Of a stretch of DNA of 64,000 bases, positions 22,590-35,285 are shown piece after piece. This stretch comes from Eimeria necatrix (lineage: Eukaryota; Apicomplexa; Conoidasida; Eucoccidiorida; Eimeriidae): assembly GCF_000499385.1 (NCBI RefSeq), contig NW_013651722.1, positions 61,511 to 125,510 on the forward strand, in the 5' to 3' direction. The notes under the pieces are model-generated. The model saw nothing but the letters and a program-made list of their open reading frames with translations. It searched no databases and was not told where the DNA came from. Made by a program: the position numbers and the translations under genes. Numbering within the stretch: position 1 is the stretch's first letter; each line of letters opens with the position of its first letter.

Positions 22590-23021
22590 CACGACTTGGA
22601 GCCGTGCTAAAGGGCTTGAGTAGCTGTAGCTGAGGGGGGCAGCCGTTGCCACATTTGTTCCTAGCTGCGGCAAGCGCAGTTAGTTGCAGTTTCTATCTCC
22701 AGCAGCGGCGTAACAGAAAGAGCCGCAGCGGCAGCAGCAGTCAGGGCTTGGCAGGAACAGGGAGGTCTTTTGGCACAAAGGCACTCGAGGCAATGCGCCC
22801 TGATGTGCGTGGTCTTGTAGCCTCAGTTAATGTTCGCCTTCTCCGCATACGTCATAGCTCGTCGATTTCCTATTCTTCACTGCTTGTGTGCAATTTTTAT
22901 CTGCCTCTGCAGGCCGTGGACTGCTACATAGACGGAATGTGCTTAGACATGTCGCTATTAACGTTAAACAAAACTGGAAAGCCTTACAGGGAGTCGTATT
23001 CACGACAAAAGCAAGAAAAGA

Positions 23022-23093
23022 TGCGTCAGCCGGGAGTCGAACCCGGGTCACCTGCTTGGAAGGCAGGAATCCTAACCGTTGGACTACTAACGC
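23022..23093 (-). tRNA. tRNA-Gly (anticodon UCC)
   Basis: Read on the minus strand: seven-base-pair acceptor stem GCGTTAG/CTGACGC, D stem GTCC/GGAT, anticodon stem CCTGC/GCAGG with loop CTTCCAA giving anticodon TCC, T stem CCGGG/CCCGG with TTCGACT loop, discriminator A; 72 nt, no intron. A TCTTTTC stretch follows within ten bases, a usual RNA polymerase III terminator. No CCA is encoded, as expected for a nuclear gene. Confidence 0.97.
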
Positions 23094-23873
23094 GCCGGGT
23101 TCTGGCTGTTGTCGCCGTCTGCAATACCTAAATTGGGAACCTCGCATCAATGCAGTGAAAATTAACTTAAAAAAATACGCAGATTATTTGATAATGTCCA
23201 GGAAATGCTAAAAATAGAGTTTTCTTCCCTATTGAGAGGAAGACAGCCCTTGAGGGGGTCCCGCGGTCGGTGCGCTACTGAGGAGCTGGAGGCATCGAAA
23301 CGTTCTGCTTCTTGCATCACTTGACTGGAAAAATTTGGCTCTTCAGCTTTTGCCCTTGCATTTTATGCGCTGAAGAATAAATGCTTATTTAACACAAGCT
23401 GGCACTAATACTTGTTGATACACAACTCTGCCTCGCCGTGTGCGCAACAGAGTATATTAGCAGGCATGCTGGCAGTCTCGTAGGGCTCCAGTTGCTGGTG
23501 CTTTTAGAGGGGCCCTCAGGTGCTTTAAATGTGTCTCACGACATATGAGTAGCTTAGTGAAATAAGTGGAGCTGAATATAAGCCCCGAGGGGAGGTCGAT
23601 CAAACTGCAGCCGCACCTGCTGGCGAGGTGGAGGCTCTAAGTTGGTTGTAACACCATGGAGTAAACTAGCGATACTGCACCTATAGATTAGCAGCAACAG
23701 ACAAACAGCGAGCACTGGCACAACTGTCGCTTGGCTGCCCGCAGCAAATCTAAAGTAGTCAGCACCTGGGGTTAGTTAGTTCTGCTGGCCGCAGAGGACA
23801 GTTTCGCTGAGGTTTCTGGCATTGGGCTCTAGCTGGAACTGTGAATCTCTTTACCTGATTCCTAGCCACCACG

Positions 23874-25006
23874 ATGCCTCTGGATCCTCGGCTTGAGGGC
23901 CTCTTTCGACGCCAGGTCAGCGCTGCCGCTGTTAAAGACCAGAGACGGAAACACGAGGACGAGACTAAGAAGCGTGCTATTGTTTCTGCTTCCAACTATG
24001 GAGAGTTCAAAGCCCTCGTAGACGGCTGTCACCTGAGGCCTCTTGCTAGAGACGACTTCAGCAAACAGGCAGAGAGGCAGCTCAACCCGCATGCTGCTAG
24101 AGTGACTACTCTTGACTTAGCACCTGGAGCTTCCGATCCAGACAGCAGCAACAGCAAAGCCACTGATGAGAATGCACAGATACGCAATCAAGCGCAACTA
24201 AGCAGACAGTGGCAGGCGCGCGACAAGGACCCAGATGGACAGTGCAGGTGCCTTTCATTCCGCGAGGCATTCCCCTTTTACTTAGTTACTTGATACACTG
24301 ATAGAAAAACCAGCGAGGTGATGTGTAGAAGCAAAAGCAATCTGTACGCGTGTCGAGGTTTGTGCACAGTTGGCTGCTTGAGCAGCCACAGGAAGGGCTG
24401 CAACGCATCTTTTCCGTCGACATCGACCCTCAGCTCCTGCTGCAGCTTCTAAAGGCCCTTGCTTCTCACCTCTCCACCCTTGCAGCATCTCGTTGCAACA
24501 GCTGCTGCTGTTGCTGCCAAACCCGCCAGGCAGCACCACCAGCGAAAACTGAAGCAAAGGCTCCTAATGGAGTGGACGCTTCCGCTTTTTGTTGCAGAAT
24601 TGCATATCGCGTTTATCTGACTGCAGGTTTTCTCACTTTCTTGTCTCAGCTGAATGCAACAGCTAAGGGGGCCAGGCTACTCCTGCAGCAGGAGCTGCAA
24701 CAAGTGACCTCATCGTTTGAACAATCTCTTGCCGCTCTCCACTCACCAGTGGTTCCTCCCACGGCTGCTAAAGCACCAAATGCAGCGGTAGACGACTCCA
24801 CCGAAACAGTGGCAAGTGAAAAGTGTGCTTGCTGCTGCGGCCGCCAACTGGCGGAAACGAAAGAAGATACGACAGCGAATGCAGCAACTGGTGAGGCAGC
24901 AGGTAGCTCCAACCAGGGAAGTACCACAGTTGCAGAGTGCTGTCAGACCCAGCAGGCTGTGAAAGCACTGCTGCAAACACTGGGGGCCCCAGAGCTGCGT
25001 CGGTGA
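23874..25006 (+). CDS. CCDC103-like dynein arm/axoneme assembly protein
   Basis: Two exons: 23874-24247 and 24358-25006 (340 residues); an alternative acceptor at 24370 is equally in phase. The N-terminal helix and the motif NYGEFKALVDGCHLRPL correspond to the CCDC103 segment Y-EEF-..-HL-PL. QLSRQWQARDK corresponds to its D-F-x-RDW region, and the second exon has a helical block (GLQRIFSVDIDPQLLLQLL ... GFLTFLSQL) like the RPAP3_C-type domain of CCDC103. The family helps attach outer dynein arms in motile flagella, which in a coccidian would act in the flagellated microgamete (inference). The C-terminus is a low-complexity Ala/Thr tail with several Cys. The basis is motif spacing recalled from the family, not an alignment. 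Confidence 0.8.
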
Positions 25007-25834
25007 CGCAAGGCGCCAACTTTGTATGAGTTGCGAGACAAATAAAGGAATACATTGTACTTTCTCTATTTGCTTGTCCACCAACTGCACTAACACTGCA
25101 AAACGAGCGAGCCTCGTTACATACGCTACCGAGCTAACTAGTAGAGGCAGTTTCAATCAAGAGTATTCAGGCGATTTCCTTTGCCGCTATACGGCGAAGC
25201 TTTGTGACTTGAGATGAAACAATTAGTGTCTGATGCTGCTGCTACTCGTTACTCCCTGGGCGCTGCCCATGCGACAAAAGCTACTGAAGCAATTGCAGAC
25301 AGCAGTGTCTACAACTGCCAGAAAAAAAGAAAAGGTGGAAATTGAAAAGAAAACGCGTAAAACCGATAGAGCCGGAAATAAACAGAATTGAAAGAGCAAG
25401 TTCTTAAGCCAAACAGTAAAGCCAACTGCTTCGCGCTTGTTACAAAACAAACGAGCGTGCGATGCTTTTCACCTGCCACCCCTAGCTTGAACCAGTGTAA
25501 AATGCCCATAGATGCCCCGAAACACACAGGAATTTTACGGGGCTCTGAAGGCCATTGAAAGCTTTCAGGGGCTGCTGGTGCGTTTCTAACAAGCTCCGCT
25601 TCGCCATTTACAAATGAATACTTCTTGAAGGGCTATGACCTGTCTCTCCTAAACCAAACACCTAGGCAGGCTACGAGGACTCCAGAAAACCTCAGTAAAA
25701 GCCTGCAGGGGACTAAAACATCGACACGGCGGGATAGATGTCGACGAAAAACAGTGAAAAACTAGCCAGCGTAGGCAACTACCTGACCGTCTACGCAGGT
25801 AGCTGGCTAGCTGAGGTATAACCTGAGTAGGATT
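25007..25834. other. Convergent intergenic region CCDC103-like / RPI
   Basis: About 830 bases, AT-rich, between two stop codons. Nothing recognised; no large repeat. Confidence 0.5.
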
Positions 25835-28068
25835 TCATACAGCCAGCCTTGTTGTGGTGCCCGAGGAGTGTCCGATGATGCACAATTTACTAATGCCGAT
25901 AAAAATGCCTGTTTCGACAACGCCAACAACCTGAAGGACGTAAAAGCGCAAAAAGCTCGGAGTAAGCAAAGAACAAGCAAGATAGCGTGTATGTGCACCA
26001 TCTGCAGTGAGCGTACGCCAAACACAGCTTGTTGTCCCGAGATGGAATTTATACGCTGGTGCTTATTATCACGCACGCGTGGGCAGCAACACTCAAAAGG
26101 ACGGTCACACTCAAGGTCTTGCACGAATCAGGGTCATACTGCAAAGCTACTGTGGGTGCTGTTGCAGCAACCGCAGCAACGACGAGCCACCAGGACAAAC
26201 CGCTGCAAGAACATATATAAGGAAGACAAAAGCCTAAGCGGCACGAAATACAAGGTCACAATCACTCCAAAGAGGTTACCACAATGTAAAGCAGACGATC
26301 CAGAGATTGCTGCAAAACTTGGATTTAGGGGTTAAAGCAAAGGACTGGGGATTTACGTTGATGAGTCTGTCGTGCATCTTTTGTGGATCAGGGATAGGTC
26401 TTTTAAAGAACAAATCAAGACAGAAGTTTCCGTTGTCTGAGACAAACAACTCCTCCTTGTTTTCATGATGCCTGAACACCGCTGACACGCCTAGCCCTTC
26501 TGCTGCTTTCTCTGCAGTCTCTTCCTCTGCCTCTAAGACCTCTCCACCCAGGACGGAAACAACGGCGGAAAGCACGGCCTGCCGCGTCGCCTGCGCTCCA
26601 AATTGCACGACTTCTAGTGCAACTGCTCCCGTCGTCCCGAAGGAGTCCGGCTGCACGACTTTGCCTTCGTCGGCCACCTGAAGAAGCAACAGCATTAGAA
26701 ATAAGCATGCAGCTCACCACAAGCCTTAAGCATGAAAACGTTACAGAAGCAGCACTAAAGCGATCTTCCGGAGAAAGGAAGGCAGAGGAAACTGTCTAAC
26801 AGATAAGTATTACTAAATGCCGAACAGACAAGTCGTGCGGGAGCGTCTGTGCAGGCAGCCGCAACGTATTTTTCGTGAGCTTGTGCGCATTCATATAAAG
26901 GACGTTCCTAGACCCACGCAAATAAACGCTTTGGAGTTCACTTCAACAATCTTCTCCCGCAGCAAAGCGCCACCCCGACCCTTTATCAGCACCAGCCTGT
27001 GCCACCAAAAACAGAGCGTGCAGCAGCAGGAACAAAACAGAAAAACGCAACCGCGGAATTCCATGCTCGCTCCCCTTCAAAAAATGTTCACGTCGGTGCT
27101 GGACCTCAAGCTTGTTGCGATGCAGCCCTAGCTAGGCCCCTACACCCCTCAGTGTACATGAGTTTTAGTCCTTACTGTGAGCCATTCTTCAGCACTTCGT
27201 CGGCGCCGTCAATGGTCACGTCCAGAGGCAAGCTAATTTCGTCGAGGGACATTACATTGATGCCAAGGGATTCTGCCTGCAGGGTCACAACACAATGAAA
27301 TGCAAGTGTCTTGTTCAGCAACAGCGCGGCACTCTATACAAGCCGCGCCGCCTGCTACTGCTGGCAGACGGACATGAAATTATGAGCGTTTTCATGTGCT
27401 GAGAGGAGGTGGTGTCGCTCTGCTTGCTGTTGGGTCTCACGAGCTTGCGAGTCGCCTCACTAGTGGATGCGCAGCTGATGTCTGTGAGCTCCCCCTGTCG
27501 GATTCTCTCTGCCAAACGTTCCACTGCAAACGAAGCCGTTGAGCCTGTTCCAAGGCCTACTTTCATTCCAGACTTGATGCATGTGTTCACCGCCTCACTG
27601 GCCTGAAGTTGCGAGCATGCAGCGGCAGGCGCGTCGTCAAGGGCTTGAGGGTGATTCCCCAGTGGGCGGCTTAAATTTTAATCTATGCATAAATTGATGA
27701 AAGACGAACGATATGACGATGAGTAATGCGATGGAAACGATAGAAGAGGAATGGCTTCTGTGCCACGAAATCATTGAAATCCAAGATAGGGAGGCCCACA
27801 GCAGGGCATGCAGGCGTGGAACCATGGGAGAAAAATTCCAGATAAACAGTAGTACGTAGAAATGCTAGAAAATTAAGTCACATAAGTAGACTTTTCTCAA
27901 TGAGAATGTCTGAGAGCCAACAATGGAGCCCAGAGCATCGGCATCTCAATCATGTGTATCTAGATAAAGGCAGGACTGCGGGAAACTTCCGCCTACTATG
28001 ATCACCAAAAGTGGAAGAAGTGTGTTTAATCTTACGGCAATCCTCTTTGATTCATCACTTGGATTCAT
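25835..28068 (-). CDS. RPI: Ribose-5-phosphate isomerase (RpiA type)
   Basis: Six exons on the minus strand: 28068-28036, 27602-27441, 27276-27176, 26996-26918, 26677-26357 and 25930-25835; 792 nt, 263 residues, phases consistent. It interconverts ribose 5-phosphate and ribulose 5-phosphate in the non-oxidative pentose phosphate pathway. Motifs in order: KSGMKVGLGTGSTASF (phosphate loop), TSEATRKLAESLGI, DVTIDGADEV (catalytic Asp), LIKGRGGALLREKIVE (catalytic Lys and Glu), CVADEGKVV, VSDNGNFCLDLFF and the C-terminal VVGVVETGIFIG. The first exon is only 11 codons, and places the start just upstream of the first helix as in relatives. The family usually has 220-260 residues. Its promoter is shared head-to-head with the HROB-like gene. 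Confidence 0.96.
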
Positions 28069-28620
28069 GATTTTCCTCTCTCGTTCAACGTTCAGTCACC
28101 GGAAATCGAGTGAGTAACGGAACGTTGATGAACAGCTCGGGGAACTCCTGGTCAGTCCCTTAGGCGAAAAGTTGTCAAATAAGTGCAGAAAATTCAAAGC
28201 AGATTTTTCAATGAGCATAAATTATCACCTCTACATGACATTGAACAGAATGCAGCCGTCAGGGGCCCCGCTGCCCAGCCTGCTGCGGTCTTGCATGGGC
28301 GGTTGAATTAAATGGCATCGCCTTCCGCTGCAGCCCTCACTGCCGTACCCCCCAGCAAACAGATATTGTACGTTATTTAATACGAAGAAGATTGGCACTT
28401 CTGACTCTTCTAAGTCATGCAAGGGGCGCAGATTGAGCACAAACGCTCGCCGACCCCAACACCCCCTTAGTCGGCACTGGCACCTGACGAAGGGCCTCAC
28501 AATCTTAGCGCCCCTGCTTACGTGGTCTTCGTTGGAAAAGTGAAGGACGCAGACAGTGCTAGAGTGGCGGCCTGATGGCATATCTACTGTTACTTCTGCC
28601 TACCCCCTTCCCTTTGTGCA
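28069..28620. other. Divergent region RPI / HROB-like
   Basis: About 550 bases. A minus-strand ORF at 28231-28581 (116 codons, coherent composition, no recognised domain) lies here; it could be a small gene or chance. No repeats. Confidence 0.35.
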
Positions 28621-31600
28621 ATGCACGCGGAGGGTAGCCCGTTCAGCTGGCAGCAGCAGCAGAAGCAACCGTGGCAGTGGAGTCAGCGGCAAGCTGAGCA
28701 GCGCTCTTGGCATGCAACAGGGGAGCAGCAAGAGCAACGTCCCATAGACACTTCACAGCAGACACAGGGCCCAGGACAGTCTCGCTGGCAGCAACGGTGC
28801 ATGTACACTGGAGAGGACGGCTACCAGCAGCTACAAAAGGACCCATCACAACAGTACTTCCACCAACTAGGCAACGAGACGCCGCAGTGGCAGCAGCAGC
28901 GTCTTCAGCAGCAGCAGCTGCTGCTGCAGCAGCAGTGGCAGTCTGAATGCGACGACCGCCAGGAGGCCCAACTGCCGCCGCCCAAACCATGGGAGCCCTT
29001 GAACCAGGCACGGCGTCGGCAATGGCAACAGGACCTACAGCAGCAGCAGCAGTCGCAGCTGCTGCTGCAGCAGCAGGGGCATGAGCAGCAGCAGCCCAAC
29101 AGCGGACCGTCAGAACCATCAGGGTCCCCCAGCAGCTCCTCACCATACCCGCAGCAGCCACCTCAACTTCAGGAGCAACAGAGAATTCAGAGCTTGTCGC
29201 GATGGGGGCCAATGACGCAAGCCTCGGAGTGGCAGCAGCAGCAGCAACAGCAGCAACAACAGCAGCAGCAGTGGAGGGAGCAGACCCAGTCTGAAAGCGA
29301 CGACCGCCAGGAGCCCCAACTGCTTCCGCCAAAGCCATGGGAGCCCTCAAATCAGGCACGGCGTCGGCAGTGGCAACGGGGGCTGCAGCAGCAGCAGCAG
29401 CAACAACGACAACAATCGCAGCAGCAGCACGACGATAGGCTGAAGTACGGCGCACTTGAGGGAGACCAAGCAACTCCAGCAACACCTGTGCCGCGGACAA
29501 AGCGAGTATGGGGTTTGTCCAGAGCAGCAGTAGCAGCAACAAGATCTCCAGCAGCAGCTAGCAGCAACTGGAATCCTAGAGCGTGGCCCTCCACAGACCC
29601 GCATGCAGGAGACCCTGGAGGCGACAGCAGCAACGCCAGCAAGAGCAGCAGTTGCAAGCGAGAGGAGCTGTCCTTCGAAGGAATAAAGGCAGCAACTGCT
29701 GCAGCAGCAGTTGCTGCAGCAGTGCTGCAGTCAGCAGCGCGACAGCAGCCCTCCGTGCTGATGCCGCCAGCAGCAGAGCCAGACCTCCCCGGCCCTGCAG
29801 GCCGCTTGCTGCGGCGGCGACAGCAGCAGGAGAAGGGGAAAAGAATTAGGTGGGTTTTTTTGCAGAGTTTTTCCACCTTTGTCTCAGTTTGCTCATCCCC
29901 TCAAGCTTTAAGCTCTTATTTCTTGCTGCTGCGCTGCTGGGCTTGAGCACTGTTCAACTAAAAGAGACGCAATTTGGTTAAGAGTGTAGGAACTAGGATC
30001 AGTGCTTGTGCTGACTGTGCAGAGGATTAGCAGGGGACTCCCCGTTTGCCCTTGAGAAGGGCCACATTCGGTCTGCTGACAGCTCCCAGTCGTTATCGAC
30101 TGCTGCTGCTGCCGTTGCTGCTGCTGCTGCTGCACCGGGGTTCACATCCTGCCCAGGCTGCTGGGGTGGTGCCTGGCTAGGGCTACGCCACTGCGACACA
30201 GCAGCAGCAGCTGCAGCAGTAACAACAATGAACGGGTGGACTGATGAAGCAAATGAGCAAAGAGCACCTCTGCAGCACTCTGCTTCCTGGGTTCGCGCGG
30301 TTCTCTTCCTAGGCTTCCCATTCGACGGTAACATTTTTCTCTTACTGCTGCTGTTGCTGCTGCTGCAGTTGTGATGCGGCTTCAACTACTCCCGAATTCG
30401 AACTTCAGCTTTCTCCACACATGGCTCTTACAGAGTTGAGCATACGTATAATTAGGCCTTGCTTGGGTGTATCTACACTGCGGCTGCAGCATTTCACTTA
30501 GGCTTAACTCCGTCTCCCTCTCCCTGTCCTCGCATGTAAGGTTCTCAGTAGCAAACACAAAACGAACCTGAAAGAGAAATATGAGTAATCGGTCAGTCTT
30601 TAGGTCTGCCTCGATATGGCGAAATTGTCCGCCGCTCCTGAGTTTTACTGCTGCTGGGAGTTGCTGCTGCCGTACTTTACCGCTGCAGTAGGTCTCTGCT
30701 GTTGCTGCTGCTGTTTCTTGCTGCAGCATGTCTTTTCTTGTGGAATCAAATGTTTCCGCTGTGCTGCGCTACTGCGACTCGCCAGTGACGAAGGTGAGGG
30801 CAAGATGCATCAACTGCCGAGGACAAGTCTCCTTAAAATTACCGACGGGACGAAAATCGCTTGGGCTAGAAACTGCAGCTGCTGCCGTCGTTGCTGCTGC
30901 AGGTGCCGCACTTGCTTTTGTTTTTGAAGTACGCAATAATGGGCGACGATGAAGGCACGCTGACGGACCGGTTGCTGGTTGCCGCTGTAAGTGGGATCCA
31001 GCTTTAACGAGCTGTTCAAGCATTTCTACTCTCCCTTGAGTTAACAGGAAATGTCCTTTCCGGCCTATCGAACTGGCAAACATTTCGCAGACCTATACAG
31101 ACACGCGAAAATTGTTACACCTACGTGCATCCGTTTAGACTTGAGGAAGAAGATATGCGTAATGTATTCGAAGACCAGTTGTAATTGGCTCTACATGATG
31201 TAGCTCTGTAAGCAGCGAAAATCTGCGCATAATGCTTGTGAATATAACTGGCAACTATCTGCCTATCTGTTTTTCATATGCAGTGACTGCGGCACACAAC
31301 ACAGAATCTTATTCTCGTCAGGTGCAACACATGCAGGCAAACGGCAGCCAAAAAATGCATGAATCTACTTCGGAATTGTCTATTTATGTACAGTTTCCAT
31401 ATACTACTTGGCAAATGTCCCCCTTAAATGTTTTCATTCATCTTTTTGATGCTCGCCTCTAGTATTTCTCTGGCTTTGCATGCCCTCTATCCTTGGGTCT
31501 CCTGCTCGCTACTCCGTCTTTCTGTCGTCTGTCTTCTATCTGTCTTCTTGATGTGCATGAATTTCTTGTTTTCTTTTTGCACCTCTTGCCTATCCGCTTG

Positions 31601-32506
31601 TGCCTCACCTCGCGCCAGCCTTTGCATGCTTATTTGTATGTTGTTTGCCATCTGTTCCTTTTGAAGGACCCGACGGGCGAAGTGGTGTGCTCTGTCCATT
31701 CCTCCGTCTCTGAGACGTTCCATTTGTGTCCCGGAAGCACTGTCATCCTACAAGAGGTCTGCAGCCAGTCACTCCGTCGTGTTGCTACGAAGCTGCTGCT
31801 GCTACCCCTGCTTTGGTTGCTGTCTTCCTGGCCAGTGTAGAGGCCCGTCTGCGAATGACACACGATTCAAGCATTCGCCTGCGTGCAGTTCTGTATATTT
31901 CGGGTATACATTATTACATATTGTGTGTTTGTACTTAGCCTACGGTGTACTACGCGGCATTCAAGCTGCCTTACGTCCTCATCACCCAGCGCTCTCTCGT
32001 GAGGGTAAAATAAGCACCCACCTCCTCATCTCTCTTTGTGTCAAATTCCGTGCTCTTTCCTTCGATTTTTGACTAATTAGCCCTCCTGCCGAGTTTGGTT
32101 TGTTCTGGACCTGCAGCCCCCAATATTTTCATTTCTACCGTTCCTGCTCCCTCCATAATCATCCTTGGATTGTATCGATCTTGCTGTTTGCGCCTCTTGC
32201 CATGTCTGCTTGTTGATGGTGGCCTCTTCGCTTGTGCATTCTTTTAGTTCTGTTGTCCATTAAAATGGTGTGGCTCCTAATTATTTTAATTACGTCCCTT
32301 CTCCCGTCCCCTTAATATTTGCCTTTATTCTTGATATTGCCGTTGCTGTTATTCCCTCTGCTTATTTTCTGTCCATTTTACAGGCATTTCCCCCGAGCTT
32401 TATAGACGACGGGCTCCGGCAGCAAGCTGATGAGGCTCGCGAGGAGTGGGAGTACAGAGTGAGCCCTTACCTCGCATCCCAGCTCCATGCTAAGCTGCCC
32501 ATCTAG
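28621..32506 (+). CDS. HROB-like (C17orf53 / MCM8IP) OB-fold recombination protein
   Basis: Six exons: 28621-29849, 30727-30793, 30903-30986, 31667-31756, 31939-32004 and 32384-32506; 1659 nt, 552 residues. HROB recruits the MCM8-MCM9 helicase for DNA synthesis in homologous recombination. Near the end of exon 1 is DLPGPAGRLL, like the conserved F-PGPAG-LLP motif before the OB fold in HROB. Then come SPVTKVPHLLLFLKYAI, a segment split by an intron that gives VAADPTGEVVCSVH, CPGSTVILQE, YVLITQRSLVR and FPPSF, matching order and spacing of the HROB OB fold (K-VP..., KDPTGE-..-H, PG-..LLL, YLN-T, V-R-PP). Exon 1 is Gln-rich and holds a duplicated block of about 110 residues, each copy with PPKPWEP and NQARRRQWQ. 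The 877 bp intron and the join of exon 1 to exon 2 rest on phase and on the PGPAG motif; RT-PCR evidence is lacking. Confidence 0.78.
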
Positions 32507-33051
32507 GCTGCTACCTAAATAGCTCTCAGGCCCAGTCTTTTTCTTTTATTGACTGAATGATATTTTGCGTTCGCCATTGCTGCTGCAGTGGCGTGGAGTC
32601 CACGGCGAAATCACAGGAGAGCCCGAAGGGAATGCATTCAGGTCCCAGCCACTGGAGTCTTCCCAGTTAGCCAACTAATTACTGGTGAGCTGGATACCTT
32701 GCTGTACCATCTCGCTAGCGTACTTGACTAAACAGAAGGGTACCTGGCTAGCCGTTTTCCCAGCTAGCGATCTATCTGGGAAGACGGTTTCATAGAAGCC
32801 TGAGAGCCCCGGAAAGGCGCACCCTTGCCTTCCGCGTCTGTTTCCCTTGTTAAACCATGGACTGTGAAAGATGAAGCCTCTAATAAGCGCAGTCAAAAGC
32901 ATTTAATCCCGTACAGTTCGACTATTTAGAGGCTCAAGCAGGAAACATCAGACAGCCTCAAAACTGCAGATAGCAGCTGACAAGAAAGAAACTTCCGCAC
33001 TGGCTGCCAGCTCTACTATGCTAGCCAGCCACCTTTCTAGCAAAAAATTAG
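32507..33051. other. Convergent intergenic region
   Basis: About 550 bases between two stop codons. It contains several GCTAGC-type words (near 32705-32770 and 33015-33050) and no ORF of note. Confidence 0.5.
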
Positions 33052-35251
33052 CTATACTTGGGGCCTCGCTCCAAGGATAGGGCCCGCCTTCTCGTGTATT
33101 GCGCGGAGCAGTGGCTCTGCGAGCGCCTGGCGGTAATGCACATCTGCCCCGTCCAACTCTTCAAGGAACACCTGCTGGTGGTAGGGCAACGACTGTTGCT
33201 GTTGTTCTAACTTCTGCTTGTTTTCGTTGTTTTCTTGAAAAAACTGCTCATCAACGGACGCGGCAAAGGGGGGCTGCCTCCAAAGAAGAGCCAAAGAGTC
33301 GATCGCCACCTGCGACTCAGCAATGCGCCAGATAAGACACCACGGAACTGCTTCTACAGCTGCAGCTACTGCTGAATCTGCTGCCCGCAAAAGCAGTTAG
33401 CTTTGCGTGCGCCCTCGGCAAGGAAAGATGGCTTATGTCGCAATGTGTGGAGAACGCAATTTCTCGCTTTTCTCCAACACCAGCAGTAGGAACGACAGCA
33501 GCAGCATCACTTGCCTCTAAATTGTCCGTGTCTGCGTCCCACGCCGAAGCAGCAGGTCGTCGCGGCAGCAGCTGCTGCCGCCTGGCTACTGCCAGCAGAA
33601 AGTGCCTCCCCGAGAGAGACCAACTTTTTGAAAATTTATACGCCCGAGACAAGAAACCTGACACACAAATTTTCCACAGAGGGGCCTGTTACCTATCACT
33701 TCAGCAATTGTGAAAAGAATAAACCACAGATACAGCACAAGTAATTTAGAGCAAGACGTAACATCACCCGCAGACACATTTCCGAAGGCGTTCGAGGAGT
33801 TTCCACTCAATTTGCTACTGCGCGCTGGATCTCAACGCCCCAGTGAGCTTCTTCAAAGCGCAAAGGCTGCCACTGGTGATGCTGCCACCGATACAGTTGC
33901 TGATGCGACCAGTGCAGCCGCGATCTGCGTTGCTTCTCCTGATGAATCTGCTGTTACCGTGGCTGGTTGTTCTGCTGCAGTTGCTGCAGATGCCTTCTGT
34001 TGCCACTGGGGCCGCGTGTACACTTACGCGTGAAATTCTCCCTATGAAGTTCCTGCAGCGCTGTTACTAGGCCTTGGGCGTCCTCGCTCACAGGCGGAGG
34101 TGTCATCTGCGTCAGCAAACATAGTAGCACTGCTGCTCGGCTCTTTCAGAAGATGTTGCCGCGACATTGGTGGGGTGTTTGCGTCAGCAAACATAGTAGC
34201 ATTCCCGCTGGGCTCCTTCAGAAGATGTAGCAGCGACTTTGGGGGCTACAGCAACATAAGTATCAAAAGCTGCAGCAGCATCACCTCAAGCATTTCCGCA
34301 AAGGCACGAACGTCAGCTGCAAGACGGCCAGACCGCACAGGCGAGGCCATGGACAGGAAATCCCGCATGGATCTCTCGTGCTGCTGCCGCTGCAGCAGCT
34401 GGTGCTGTTGTTGTTGCTGCTGCTCCCACTCAGCTGCTGTGAAATCATTTGTTCCCTCTATGCCTTGAGTCTGCTGCTGCTGCTGCTCTAGCAGGGAGTT
34501 GCAGTAGTGCTCTGGTGGCTGCTGCACCAGGTCTTCCTGCTGTTCAGTGACGAACTGTAAGTCCACCAAAAACTGCAAGAACGGCTGCAAAGCAGCAGCA
34601 GCAGCAGCAGCAGGACAGACACAATGCGAGCAAGCATAAGGGCATTCTGTCAAGTAAAGAAAATTTGTCGTATGTGCATAAAGCACTTCCTGCTGCGCTA
34701 CATGAGACCTGCTGCTGGTGCAAGCGTGCCAAAGTGGCAGCAAATGCAGCCACAGCAGCAGCGTAAAGAAGCAGCAGCAGCCCTTGCTGCTGCCGAAGCC
34801 AATCGGGAATCTTTAAGAAAAGTGTTACCTTCCGTGTTTGAATTGCAAGCTTCCGCATCTTCGCAGCTGCATTCGCTGCTTCTGCTGCTGCTGCTGGCCC
34901 CACTAGCGTTTCAACTGGGACGCGAAGACCCAGCAAGGCATGCAGCTGCTGCCATTCTGTGAGGACGAAAGCGCTGTGTGTTTCTAGTGAAGCCTTTTTC
35001 CGCCTGTGCATTCCCTGCACCTGCTGCAGCAGGCCACGCCCGCCTTGGCGCTCTACCTCCTCCTGCTGCAGCAACAGCAGCTGCTGCTGCTCTTGCAAAG
35101 CTTCAAACTGCTCCCGTGCCCGCTGCTCTTGCTGCCGCGCCAGCAGAGCCAGTCGCGGCACGACTCGAGTGGCAGTGAAAGAACACCTGAGGTAAGTACA
35201 CACTATGCAGTACTTGGTCCTCAGCAGCAAACGCGCAGCAGCAAGTGCAGC

Positions 35252-35285
<34 letters not shown>

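Larger units (their letters stand above)
22213..23873. other. Intergenic region with tRNA-Gly
   Basis: Apart from the tRNA at 23022-23093 and a two-copy repeat at 22524-22589, I see no gene. ORFs of 60-160 codons here overlap the tRNA or have no domain. Confidence 0.5.

Noticed and set aside
22888..23211. Plus-strand ORF of 107 codons
   Set aside because: Runs antisense through the tRNA-Gly gene; not protein-like.
28231..28581. Minus-strand ORF of 116 codons between RPI and the HROB-like gene
   Set aside because: Composition is plausible, but it has no domain, no splice link to RPI, and lies in the shared promoter region; mentioned only as a possibility.
28621..29849. PEX13 based on PPKPWE motifs
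   Set aside because: PEX13 has one N-terminal KPWE followed by Gly/Tyr-rich sequence and membrane segments; here the motif is duplicated in a Gln-rich exon and the downstream exons match an HROB OB fold.
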